Positions 7,920 to 15,689 of a stretch of 64,000 nt of DNA are shown here, piece after piece. The stretch comes from Cryomorphaceae bacterium (GTDB taxonomy: Bacteria > Bacteroidota > Bacteroidia > Flavobacteriales_D > Sanyastnellaceae). The position numbers and the translations under genes were made by a program. The stretch's first letter is position 1, and every line of letters begins with the position of its first letter. The stretch is taken from the NCBI GenBank assembly GCA_016124575.1, contig WGNM01000016.1, positions 62,001 to 126,000 on the forward strand, given 5' to 3'. The notes below the pieces were generated by a model. It searched no databases, was not told the origin of the DNA, and saw nothing but the letters and a program-made list of their open reading frames with translations.

Positions 7920-9305
7920 TCAATGCTTGATGAAACGGGTCACCTTATCTCCTCTTTCGGTTTGTATTCTCAGGAAATAGACCCCGGCGTTGAACATCGA
8001 TAGGTCGATTTTCGTCTGCACAACAGCGCTAGAACCTTGCAATACTTTTCCATCAATGGCTACTATTTCATAGCTGAGCACCCGTGCTGATGAAACGATA
8101 TTGATAAACTCCGCGGCAGGATTCGGGTAAATCGATACAGTAAACGGGTTGATGATCGTACCTACATTGTCGCCCTGGTTGCTAATTGTAACATTCAAGC
8201 TTCCCGAAACACCCGATCCATCATTGGCAGTTGCTACAACGGTCACAACACCGTCTGTTAACGCCTCCAAAAATCCATTGGTATCTATTGTTCCAGACCC
8301 AGTGCCGTTTACCAGCGACCATGTAACAGTGGTGTTTTCTGCTTCTAAAGGAAGAACAATAGCAATCATTTGAAGTCCGCCCCCTTGCTCAGTTATGGTT
8401 GTCACTCCTCCTTCGCCATCAACCACGATCGATGTAACCAATACCGACGATTGTCCGCTGACAACGATGTTCATCGAACCTGTTATCCCTGATGCATCAT
8501 TCGCTGTGGCAACTACCGTTATATCGCCATCGGCGGCAGCGGTTAACAAACCATTTTGATCAATGGTTGCGGCACCAGTTATAGCCTCTACCGACCATGA
8601 AACCGATTGATCGGTGGCAAACAAAGGAAGGATGGAAGCGAACATTTGCAAGGTGCCTTGGTTCTCGGCTATTTCAGTAATGCCCAGTTCAGATGTTACA
8701 TCGATGCTTTCAACCACAAAAGCAGTGTTGAAAGGTGTGCCGTCGAACATGGTTCCAGGTGAAAACAAAACGTCGGCTAGCAAAGAGCCGTGTTGAACAA
8801 ATGCTTCATCGCCTGTAATGTCGGGTGTGCGCGTGTACGATTCATTAGGGTTGTTCGATAGGGCGTCAGAATCAAACGTCAACTCCCATTCGCCTTGCGG
8901 GTTTTTAATACCGATAACCTCACCTGTGTTGTTGAAATTCAGGTTCGATGGGGTGTCGTCTGCACTCAGAACCACCGCACCTCCGAAAGAACCAACGAGC
9001 GGTCCACTGCCAAATACAACAAGAGCGCCCATAGGAGGGACAAATGTTCCTGCTGGAATGGTGTATCTCAAAGTGCCTGAAGTGATGTCGTCCCAAATCT
9101 CATAGCCACTTGCATCAAAATTGGTGCTGCCAATGTTCACGAATTCTATAAAAGAGTCCATTTCTTGGTTGTAAACACCATCGCCATTGGCATCACCCAG
9201 CAAACCTGAGTCTGATGGGTCGTATAAAACTTCGTTAATGATTAACTGTGCAGACAATTCATTGCCCGCAAAAAAAATCGCTAGCAGTATTAAAATTCTT
9301 TTCAT
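7920..9305 (-). CDS. Secreted LTD / Ig-like (BIG2) protein with T9SS type A sorting domain
   Basis: I place the start at ATG 9305 (MKRILILLAIFFAG, a good signal peptide) rather than at an in-frame ATG 42 bp upstream that would bury the signal sequence. That gives 461 residues. In order: LTD domain (LIINEVLYDPSDSG, NPNESYTRTPDITG), two bacterial Ig-like group 2 repeats (each with VSWSVE/VTWSLV, a TIDxNGxL segment and VVATANDxSGxxGS), and a T9SS type A tail (SIYPNPAAEFINI ... GVYFLRIQTERGDKVTRFIKH). The tail predicts export by the T9SS whose core genes lie at 30.6-36.5 kb. It is the first gene of the leftward locus and faces the MocR regulator across a 127-bp gap carrying a direct-repeat operator. 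Confidence 0.9.
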   Translation of the reverse strand: MKRILILLAIFFAGNELSAQLIINEVLYDPSDSGLLGDANGDGVYNQEMDSFIEFVNIGSTNFDASGYEIWDDITSGTLRYTIPAGTFVPPMGALVVFGSGPLVGSFGGAVVLSADDTPSNLNFNNTGEVIGIKNPQGEWELTFDSDALSNNPNESYTRTPDITGDEAFVQHGSLLADVLFSPGTMFDGTPFNTAFVVESIDVTSELGITEIAENQGTLQMFASILPLFATDQSVSWSVEAITGAATIDQNGLLTAAADGDITVVATANDASGITGSMNIVVSGQSSVLVTSIVVDGEGGVTTITEQGGGLQMIAIVLPLEAENTTVTWSLVNGTGSGTIDTNGFLEALTDGVVTVVATANDGSGVSGSLNVTISNQGDNVGTIINPFTVSIYPNPAAEFINIVSSARVLSYEIVAIDGKVLQGSSAVVQTKIDLSMFNAGVYFLRIQTERGDKVTRFIKH

Positions 9306-9397
9306 GATACAGTGGGTTTTGATCGCTTTTGAGTCGCTTTCAAACAAATTTCTTAATTCAACACCCTCAAAAGACTCTTTTTTTTATCTAGATTCAC

Positions 9398-9428
9398 CAT
9401 ACCAGTTAATACTTTTTAAGCATACCAA
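9398..9428. promoter_or_regulatory. Direct-repeat operator, CATACCAGT-N14-CATACCA, upstream of the MocR gene
   Basis: CATACCAGT at 9398-9406 and CATACCA at 9421-9427 are repeated head to tail with a 23-bp period, about two helical turns. This is the architecture expected of dimeric MocR/GabR regulators. The second repeat ends 5 bp before the regulator's ATG, so occupancy would block its own expression; it also lies in the gap shared with the divergent LTD/DcuC/IadA locus. The same arrangement recurs inverted at 10916-10945. Seen directly in sequence; the binding protein is inferred. Confidence 0.7.
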
Positions 9429-9432
9429 TACA

Positions 9433-10914
9433 ATGGACATCTTGCTCGAACGCATCGTAAACGACTACCAAAAAAACAACAAGAACGCAAGTAAGCGGAT
9501 ATATCTGCGCCTATATGAGACCTTACGAAACGGCATTTTGAACAACGATTACCCTGTAGGTAACCATTTACCATCGACCAGAGTTTTAGCCTCCACACTA
9601 AGAATTTCGCGCAGTTCGGTGATGAGAAGTTACGAATTATTGGGCATCGAAGGCTATATCAATTCGAAACAGGGTTCAGGCTATGCCATTCTCGACATTT
9701 TGAAGAAAAATGAAATACGAAAGGTGCCCATATCAGCCGATAAATATGCCGAACTTTCAAACGAAGGAAAGTCGTTTCTAGCCAACATCAACCTCATTAA
9801 CCCGACTGATGATAAAAGCATTGCATTCAGACCTGGCCTACCTCCGCTCGATATTTTTCCAGTGAACCTCTGGAAGAACCTGAGTAATTTGTATTGGCGA
9901 AACATCAAAACATCAACCCTCTCCTACTATCCCTCGTCAGGAATAGAATCGCTCAAAAAAAGTCTGGCATCGTACCTGAACATCAGCCGAAACCTCAAGT
10001 GCAACTACCACCAAATCATTATTGTTTCCGGCTCTTTGCAATCGCTTTTCTTAATTGGGAAAGTATTGATAAACATAGGTGATACAGTGTACATGGAAAA
10101 CCCGACTTTTCCGAACGTGCATACCATTTTTCGCAGTTTAAATGCGCATATTGTAGGACTCGAAATGGATCTCGAAGGTGCAATAGTGCCGTCTAAAAAG
10201 AAAAAAACGACGGTTCAACCTAAATTGATTCATGTTACTCCTTCTGCCCACTATCCATCAGGCGTTCCGATGAGTTTGACAAGAAAACACGAAATCCTCG
10301 AATGGGCAGCGGCAAACAAAAGTTTTATCATCGAGAACGACTACGAACACGATGTCATCCATCGAAATCAGAAAAACCCGAGTTTGTTTAGCTTAGACAA
10401 CGAAGACAGAACCATTTACCTCGGCACCTTCAACCGTGTGCTCCACCCTTCTATACGACTGGGATACATGATCGTGCCCAATCACCTGATCAATGCAGTT
10501 CAAGCTCTCCAAAAGCTCTCACATCGATTCATCTCCCCTTCTATTCAAATCGTGATGAATCAATTCATTGAAAAGAAGATGTTGATGTCTCACATAAAAA
10601 ATGTCCAACAAGCCGCCGATGAGCGCAGAAAGACGTTCATTCATGCTTTCAATATCGCTTTTAAAGGAAAACTAACCATCGCTGAACTTCCCTCCGATGT
10701 CTTGCACTTGCTCATCGAACTGCCTCCCGAAGTAGCTGAATCGAAATACATTTCCATTCTCCAAGACCAAAAAATTGTGGTCCACCCTTACAGCAAATGC
10801 TTTATACATGGACCAGTAGGAAACGGCATCATCGTTGGTTTCTCATCTGTGCGGACACCTGCAATGAAAAAGAAAATACAACTCATGGCCGATTTGTTCT
10901 TCGAACACTTCTAA
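9433..10914 (+). CDS. MocR/GabR-like transcriptional regulator (GntR wHTH plus aminotransferase-fold domain)
   Basis: The ATG at 9433 (MDILLERIVN) is chosen because the longer in-frame extension is low-quality sequence crossing the operator. That gives 493 residues. Residues about 18-88 are a GntR-type winged helix (RLYETLRNGILN, GNHLPSTRVLASTL, SRSSVMRSYELL, SKQGSGYAI). Residues about 130-490 are a type I aminotransferase fold: SGSLQSLFLIG, NPTFPN, HVTPSAHYPSG, ENDYEHDV (the PLP-pyridine aspartate), then GTFNRVLHPSIRLGY. In this last motif the family usually has F-S-K, the lysine forming the PLP aldimine. Here it is Asn334-Arg335 (CGT at 10435-10437), so the Schiff-base lysine is absent. The protein still looks intact. 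It probably controls itself, the divergent peptide locus and the downstream hydrolase through the flanking repeats. Confidence 0.9.
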   Translation: MDILLERIVNDYQKNNKNASKRIYLRLYETLRNGILNNDYPVGNHLPSTRVLASTLRISRSSVMRSYELLGIEGYINSKQGSGYAILDILKKNEIRKVPISADKYAELSNEGKSFLANINLINPTDDKSIAFRPGLPPLDIFPVNLWKNLSNLYWRNIKTSTLSYYPSSGIESLKKSLASYLNISRNLKCNYHQIIIVSGSLQSLFLIGKVLINIGDTVYMENPTFPNVHTIFRSLNAHIVGLEMDLEGAIVPSKKKKTTVQPKLIHVTPSAHYPSGVPMSLTRKHEILEWAAANKSFIIENDYEHDVIHRNQKNPSLFSLDNEDRTIYLGTFNRVLHPSIRLGYMIVPNHLINAVQALQKLSHRFISPSIQIVMNQFIEKKMLMSHIKNVQQAADERRKTFIHAFNIAFKGKLTIAELPSDVLHLLIELPPEVAESKYISILQDQKIVVHPYSKCFIHGPVGNGIIVGFSSVRTPAMKKKIQLMADLFFEHF

Positions 10915-10915
10915 G

Positions 10916-10945
10916 TGGTATGAAATAATTTACTACACTGGTATG
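10916..10945. promoter_or_regulatory. Second direct-repeat operator, inverted copy of the 9398-9428 site
   Basis: TGGTATG at 10916-10922 and ACTGGTATG at 10937-10945. On the minus strand this reads CATACCAGT-N14-CATACCA, identical in both half-sites and in the 23-bp period to the site before the regulator gene. It begins 2 bp after the regulator stop codon and ends 51 bp before the start of the lipoprotein hydrolase gene, so that gene is a likely second target. Confidence 0.68.
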
Positions 10946-10996
10946 TGCCAATTTGGATTTTCTAGACAAACTTTCACCGTTGTACTTTTAAGAACG

Positions 10997-11905
10997 ATGA
11001 AAATATATTTCCTCTTTTTCGCAGTTATCTTGCTTTCCGTTTTTTCTTCTTGCGATAAAAATGAAGAACTCACGCGGACGTCTTCTAAAAACGCGCTTTC
11101 GGGAACGGGTTCATTTACTTTCACCAACTACCCGCCTTTTGCCGATAAACCGATTGAAGTGTACTACCATGTGCCTGAAAATGCCGATGTAAACTCGCCC
11201 ATTCTGATAACACTTCACGGCGACGACCGTAGCGGTGCATATTCACGAAGTGCATTTATCGAAAAGGCCAATCTTCTCAATTTTATCGTGATCTCTCCGC
11301 AATTTTCTGAAGATCATTTCCCTGGCGGGGATGCCTACAATTTGGGTAATATCTTTTACGATGGCGACAACCCAAGTCCGACGACGATCAACGATCAATC
11401 TCTTTGGTCGTTTATGGTGATCGACCCAATTTTCGCCTATTTCAAAGAATTGACTGGCAACAATGCATCAACCTACGATTTGTTTGGATTTTCTGCTGGT
11501 GCTCAGCTCGCTCACCGCCTTTTGATCTACCAACCCAATGCAAACTTCAATAGAATTGTGGCTGCTTCCGCAGGATGGTACACTGTTCCCAACGACGTCG
11601 TTTTTCCTTACGGATTGACTGGTAGTCCGGCAGAAACGGCCGACCTCACTCCGGTTTTCGATGCACAATTGAAAATAATCGTAGGTTCCAACGACAACGA
11701 TCCCGACTCACCCGGACTGCGGCACAATGAATTTGCAGATGCTCAAGGACTCACCAGATTGGATCGCGCTCAATATTTCTACAATTCTGGATTGATTGAA
11801 GCACAGGCGGGAGAATTTCCTTTTAACTGGACATACCAATCGGTAAATGGTGCCGGCCACGATTTGATTCCCATGGCATCTTTTGCGGCCGATTTGCTCT
11901 ATTAA
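10997..11905 (+). CDS. Alpha/beta-hydrolase-fold lipoprotein
   Basis: The start ATG at 10997 gives MKIYFLFFAVILLSVFSSC, a lipoprotein signal with a lipobox-like FSSC; the upstream in-frame ATG adds 18 residues before it and is rejected. The product has 302 residues. The segment ILITLHGDDRSGAY resembles the oxyanion-hole HG motif, GFSAG is the nucleophile elbow (Ser), and the late NGAGHDLIP supplies a candidate catalytic His, with an acidic residue in VGSNDND. Fold and catalytic order match esterase/PHB-depolymerase-like or peptidase-like hydrolases. The substrate is unknown. It stands alone between the MocR-type operator and the GGGP-synthase gene, and is probably part of the same regulon as the leftward locus. 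Confidence 0.8.
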   Translation: MKIYFLFFAVILLSVFSSCDKNEELTRTSSKNALSGTGSFTFTNYPPFADKPIEVYYHVPENADVNSPILITLHGDDRSGAYSRSAFIEKANLLNFIVISPQFSEDHFPGGDAYNLGNIFYDGDNPSPTTINDQSLWSFMVIDPIFAYFKELTGNNASTYDLFGFSAGAQLAHRLLIYQPNANFNRIVAASAGWYTVPNDVVFPYGLTGSPAETADLTPVFDAQLKIIVGSNDNDPDSPGLRHNEFADAQGLTRLDRAQYFYNSGLIEAQAGEFPFNWTYQSVNGAGHDLIPMASFAADLLY

Positions 11906-12047
11906 CTTGTTCCACAGAATACACAGGTGAAGTCTATGTGGTTGATTCCACTTCGGGAGATTAGTCTATCTGCCTCACATTCATAGCATTACACAATTCA
12001 ACCCATCGTTTTGGTGTGAACACTCACCATACATACTTCGGTTAATG

Positions 12048-12055
12048 TACTTTTG
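12048..12055 (+). promoter_or_regulatory. Candidate -7 box TACTTTTG before the GGGP synthase gene
   Basis: TACTTTTG fits the Bacteroidota TAnnTTTG -7 element. It ends only 4 bp before ATG 12060, so a transcript starting the usual few bases downstream would have almost no leader. No clear -33 TTG was seen at a standard distance. Confidence 0.4.
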
Positions 12056-12059
12056 TCGG

Positions 12060-12767
12060 ATGATGCTCGATAAAATCAAAGCGGCAAAAAAAGCGAAACA
12101 GAAGCTTGTAGCGATACTCATTGATCCCGACAAGGCCGATGATCGCATGCTTCAAAGTGTCGTGATTTCAAACCCTGATTTGGTCTTTATCGGCGGCAGC
12201 CTCATCACCGAAGGTGGATTCGAAAAACGGGTGGCAGAAATAAAGGAAAAGCTAAAAAGGCCTTTGGTGCTGTTTCCCGGACATCCTTCGCAAGTTACCC
12301 CAGACGTTGACGCCGTCCTTTTTCTTAGTCTCATCTCGGGTAGAAATGCCGATTTGTTGATCGGTCAACACGTGGTAGCAGCGCCGAGAATAAAAGAGCT
12401 GGGCTTAGAAACCATCGCAACAGGGTACATACTTATTGACGGTGGAAAACCAACTACAGCATCGTACATCAGCGGCACGCAGCCCATTCCTCGCGACAAA
12501 GGCACCATCGCAGCAGCAACGGCTATGGCGGGTGAAATGCTCGGACTGCAATGCATCTACCTCGATGCCGGCAGCGGTGCTTCATTGGCAGTTCCCCCTG
12601 ACCTCATCCGCGCCGTGAGCGCGAACACTGAAATACCGCTTATTGTAGGTGGCGGAATTCGTACAAAAGAACAAATCCGGTCGGCCTTCGAAGCGGGTGC
12701 CGACCTTGTTGTAGTTGGAACCGCCATTGAAGAACAACCGGATTTGCTGGCTTCTTTGCTTGATTAA
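12060..12767 (+). CDS. Geranylgeranylglyceryl phosphate synthase family protein (PcrB/GGGPS-like)
   Basis: About 235 residues from ATG 12060 (MMLDKIKAAK). An ATG at 12045 is in frame but overlaps the apparent promoter box. The product is a TIM-barrel prenyltransferase: the N-terminal AILIDPDKA segment, FIGGSLITEGGF, VLFPGHPSQVTPDVDAVLFLSL, then YILIDGGKPTTASYISGT, YLDAGSGA, and the phosphate-binding IVGGGIRTKEQI and ADLVVVGTAIEE motifs. In archaea the family links a polyprenyl diphosphate to sn-glycerol-1-phosphate. Bacterial members of this longer type occur in Bacteroidota, and their final lipid is poorly known. No neighbouring gene for a second ether-lipid step is visible. It faces tail to tail with the TonB receptor (14-bp gap). 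Confidence 0.9.
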   Translation: MMLDKIKAAKKAKQKLVAILIDPDKADDRMLQSVVISNPDLVFIGGSLITEGGFEKRVAEIKEKLKRPLVLFPGHPSQVTPDVDAVLFLSLISGRNADLLIGQHVVAAPRIKELGLETIATGYILIDGGKPTTASYISGTQPIPRDKGTIAAATAMAGEMLGLQCIYLDAGSGASLAVPPDLIRAVSANTEIPLIVGGGIRTKEQIRSAFEAGADLVVVGTAIEEQPDLLASLLD

Positions 12768-12781
12768 GCTGGAATCAAAAA

Positions 12782-15475
12782 TTAAAATTCTAGCGTCAAA
12801 CCAACCAAGAAGTTACGTCCTGCCTGCGGATAGAAAAAATTCTCTGAAACCCGCTGACTATCATACAGATAGCTGTAGGTATATCCGTTATTCACGAAAT
12901 CGACATCCAAAATATTGTTGACAAGCAAGTTCACGGTCAAGGCGCTCATCATGGTCTCTTTCAAGGTGTAAGTAAACCTCAAATCGTTCACGAAGTAAGC
13001 ATCCATCTTGTTGGTCTCACTCATGGTGTTGTCGAGGTATTGCTCGCCCACGTAACTGGTTTGCCAGCCGATCTCTCCAACATGATTTTTTGTTTTCAGA
13101 AAGGTGTACGACAGCAATCCTCCAGCGGTTAAACTCGGAGAGTAGCTGATGTCGGTAGTGCCCAAATCTCTCTGCTCGTAGCCAATGAAATTGAAGTCGG
13201 CATCGTAGGCCACCACTTGCTCATTGAAATCTACAATCTTGTTCTGGCTGTATGTCGTGGTGCCATAAATGCGCCATTTCTCTTTTATTCTCCAGTCGAT
13301 TACCACTTCAACACCTCGGCGATAGCTGTTGTCGACATTGGTGCGAATGGGCGTGCCAACGTCGTTCAAAGCGCCTGTCAAAATCAATTGGTCGGTGTAC
13401 TGCATGTTGAACAAATTCACACTGAAACCATAGGTGGCGGTATTGCGGCGATAACCAAATTCGATGTCTTGCAGGCTTTCAGCTTTGGGCTTATCACCTA
13501 GCGGACGGTCGATGTAGTCGTTGCGCATAGGCTCTCTGTTCCCATAAGCTATGGATGCGTACACTTGATCTTGTCCGGATACGTTGTATGTCAGCCCTCC
13601 TTTTGGATTGATAAACGACAAGGTATCGCCAGTGTTCAAGGTTCTTAAATCGGCATCAACGCCACGCACTTGGTAGTGCACTGTTCGGTATTGAACGTCA
13701 GCAAAAACAATGAGTTTGTGGTTGATATCGTAATTGATTTTCAAGTAGTTGTTGAAATCGGTCTTCAACCCATTGTTCAGGTAGTAAAAATCGGCATGGT
13801 TGGTACCATTGGTATGTTCCATCCAGGTCAACTCACCAAAGTGATCTCCGTCGTAACGGTTCCAAGCACCACCAAAGTTCACTTGCAATTGATCGTCTCC
13901 TAACCAATGCAAATAGTTCAAGGCATAGGTGGTTCCGTAAAAATCATTCTCCAACCAGCGCCTTCTGATGACATCGGTTTTTGATATGCCGGCAATGCTG
14001 TTCAACAAGACGTCGCCTTGTGGGTTGGTAATGGGCGCACCGTTGGGGTCGGTTACTATGTTGTGCTCGATCTCTACCTGATCCCACCCGAAATTGGATT
14101 CGAAATCGGTATTGATCGGATTTCCTTCGGCGTCAACACCATTGCTGAACTCTTGGGCAGCATCCAACACGATTGGATTCAACCCGTAATCGGTAAAATC
14201 GTCGTCGGTGCGGTACTGCTCGAAATATCCTCTGCCGTAAGTGTAGTGTCCTGCAACGTTGAAGGTCAAGTTGCGGATAATCGTCCCACCTGCGTGCAAT
14301 TGATAGTGGTCTTGCGCATAGTCGTCGACTTGGTTGTTGTAGGTGTAGAAGTTGTATGTGCGACCAGAAGTGAGTAGGTTCTCCAATTCACCATCCGACA
14401 ATCCATTTCTTGCTGCATAGTCCATCATGCCTGCCTCATCGTTGTTCAAACGCGACTCTGGCGTACCAAACCACGATTGATAGGTACGTTCTTTTCCTCC
14501 AAAAACAATGGCTTTTACATGCACACGTCCTGGATTCCACTCTCCCGCTAAATAGTAGCTCTTCAAATCGCTGCTGGCGCGATCGATGTATCCATCGCTG
14601 GTTATTTGCGAGAGTCGGCCTTCGAGCGACCAGATGTTATTGATCTTGCCTGTTCCGAAACTCACGCTGTGCTTCCAGGTATTGAAAGAACCGTGGCTAT
14701 TGGCAATGCTAGCGTAGGGCTGATTCGAAATTCTCGCTGTATTTACCGCTACCGACCCGCCAAATGCTCCAGCACCGTTGGTGGATGTACCAACACCACG
14801 TTGAATGGTGATGTTGTCGGCACTCGTTGCAAAATCAGGTAGATTCACCCAAAATACTTGCTGCGATTCTGGATCGTTGTAAGCAATTCCGTTGATGGTA
14901 ACGTTGATTCGACTTTGGTCGGAACCGCGTATGCGCATCCCGGTATACCCGATACCCGTTCCGGCGTCAGATGTTGTTACTACCGACGGTGTAAAGCGCA
15001 AGAGATAAGGCAAGTCTTGTCCGTTATTCAACGGCTTAATATCTGCCTGGGTAATTTCATTTACGGCAAACATGCCATTTTTCGTGTTCCCTAAAGAGCC
15101 TGTGATAGACACAGCTTCAATAGACACCAAAGGCGTAATGACATTGGTAGTCACGGGATCCATGACGGTGATGACATCTCCGTCTTTGGCTAAGTTAAAA
15201 TCGCGTTGGAAATCACCTTCGATTTGAAGCGATTCCCGAATGGATTTGAAGCCAATGTGGGTAACAACAAGAACGTAATAGCCCGGTTGAAATCCGGTCA
15301 ATTTATACCCTCCATTTTCATCGGTAAGGGTCCCGTGTGGCGAGTTTTCGATCACTACCACGGCACCTTCTAAGGGTTTACCTTGAGCGTCAATTATGCG
15401 CCCACTGATGCTGGCTGATTGTGCAAAAGAAAGCAATCCTACCAGACAAAATAACATTAAAACAACTGGTCTCAT
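12782..15475 (-). CDS. TonB-dependent outer-membrane receptor, probably for thiamine or a thiamine precursor
   Basis: 897 residues: signal peptide (to ...LSFAQS), a carboxypeptidase-regulatory-like beta-sandwich (ISGRIIDAQGKPLEGAVVVI ... YVLVVTHIGFKS, residues about 23-105), plug domain (about 120-240, with the MRIRGSDQSRINVTINGI segment and VGTSTNGAGAFGGSV), then a long beta-barrel ending in LTLEF. It moves a ligand through the outer membrane using TonB energy. The ligand is inferred from cis-regulation: a TPP riboswitch lies directly upstream at 15528-15617, so expression should fall when thiamine pyrophosphate is plentiful. No thiamine kinase or inner-membrane transporter gene is adjacent in this window. 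Confidence 0.92.
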   Translation of the reverse strand: MRPVVLMLFCLVGLLSFAQSASISGRIIDAQGKPLEGAVVVIENSPHGTLTDENGGYKLTGFQPGYYVLVVTHIGFKSIRESLQIEGDFQRDFNLAKDGDVITVMDPVTTNVITPLVSIEAVSITGSLGNTKNGMFAVNEITQADIKPLNNGQDLPYLLRFTPSVVTTSDAGTGIGYTGMRIRGSDQSRINVTINGIAYNDPESQQVFWVNLPDFATSADNITIQRGVGTSTNGAGAFGGSVAVNTARISNQPYASIANSHGSFNTWKHSVSFGTGKINNIWSLEGRLSQITSDGYIDRASSDLKSYYLAGEWNPGRVHVKAIVFGGKERTYQSWFGTPESRLNNDEAGMMDYAARNGLSDGELENLLTSGRTYNFYTYNNQVDDYAQDHYQLHAGGTIIRNLTFNVAGHYTYGRGYFEQYRTDDDFTDYGLNPIVLDAAQEFSNGVDAEGNPINTDFESNFGWDQVEIEHNIVTDPNGAPITNPQGDVLLNSIAGISKTDVIRRRWLENDFYGTTYALNYLHWLGDDQLQVNFGGAWNRYDGDHFGELTWMEHTNGTNHADFYYLNNGLKTDFNNYLKINYDINHKLIVFADVQYRTVHYQVRGVDADLRTLNTGDTLSFINPKGGLTYNVSGQDQVYASIAYGNREPMRNDYIDRPLGDKPKAESLQDIEFGYRRNTATYGFSVNLFNMQYTDQLILTGALNDVGTPIRTNVDNSYRRGVEVVIDWRIKEKWRIYGTTTYSQNKIVDFNEQVVAYDADFNFIGYEQRDLGTTDISYSPSLTAGGLLSYTFLKTKNHVGEIGWQTSYVGEQYLDNTMSETNKMDAYFVNDLRFTYTLKETMMSALTVNLLVNNILDVDFVNNGYTYSYLYDSQRVSENFFYPQAGRNFLVGLTLEF

Positions 15476-15496
15476 AACATGTATTTTTTGTTAAAC

Positions 15497-15520
15497 GGAC
15501 TGTACAAGGGCCGTCAGTCC
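15497..15520 (-). promoter_or_regulatory. Hairpin between the TPP aptamer and the receptor start (possible expression platform)
   Basis: GGACTG (15497-15502) and CAGTCC (15515-15520) form a 6-bp stem with a 12-nt loop in the leader, after the aptamer and 21 bp before the ATG. There is no U-run after it, so translational rather than transcriptional control is more likely. Confidence 0.45.
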
Positions 15521-15527
15521 AGCATTT

Positions 15528-15617
15528 AACCCGCTCCCTTACCGGCATTACCCGGTCAGGTTCAAAGGGTATAATCTCAGCCTAATTTTAACGTTTTAAC
15601 ATTAGGCACCCCTGTTC
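15528..15617 (-). ncRNA. TPP riboswitch (THI element)
   Basis: Read on the minus strand, the conserved core is complete and ordered. AGGGGTGCC is followed by a P3 arm GCCTAAT/ATTAGGC, then the invariant CTGAGA, ACCC, TTGAACCTGA, CGGGTAATGCCGG and finally AAGGGAG. These are the pyrimidine-sensing (CUGAGA) and pyrophosphate-sensing helices of the thi-box aptamer. It sits in the leader of the TonB receptor gene, beginning about 10 nt after a TATCTTTG promoter box (15634-15627), so the aptamer begins almost at the 5' end of the RNA. Expected effect: repression of the receptor in thiamine-replete cells. Confidence 0.95.
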
Positions 15618-15626
15618 GAGACGAGG

Positions 15627-15634
15627 CAAAGATA
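15627..15634 (-). promoter_or_regulatory. Candidate -7 box TATCTTTG for the riboswitch/TonB receptor transcript
   Basis: The minus strand reads TATCTTTG, matching TAnnTTTG, about 10 nt before the start of the TPP aptamer, which is the expected placement for a transcript whose 5' end carries the riboswitch. Confidence 0.5.
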
Positions 15635-15689
15635 GTATTTCAATCGAATTTTGTCGCTTTGGTATCATTTGTCAAACTATCTTTAGAAA

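Noticed and set aside
1-9305. Cyanophycin-degradation operon
   Set aside because: IadA could use beta-Asp-Arg dipeptides, but no cyanophycinase or cyanophycin synthetase gene is visible, so the substrate is left open.
9187-9432. Extended N-terminus for the MocR regulator starting at 9187
   Set aside because: It would read through the neighbouring LTD gene and the direct-repeat operator; the family's helix-turn-helix starts soon after the ATG at 9433.
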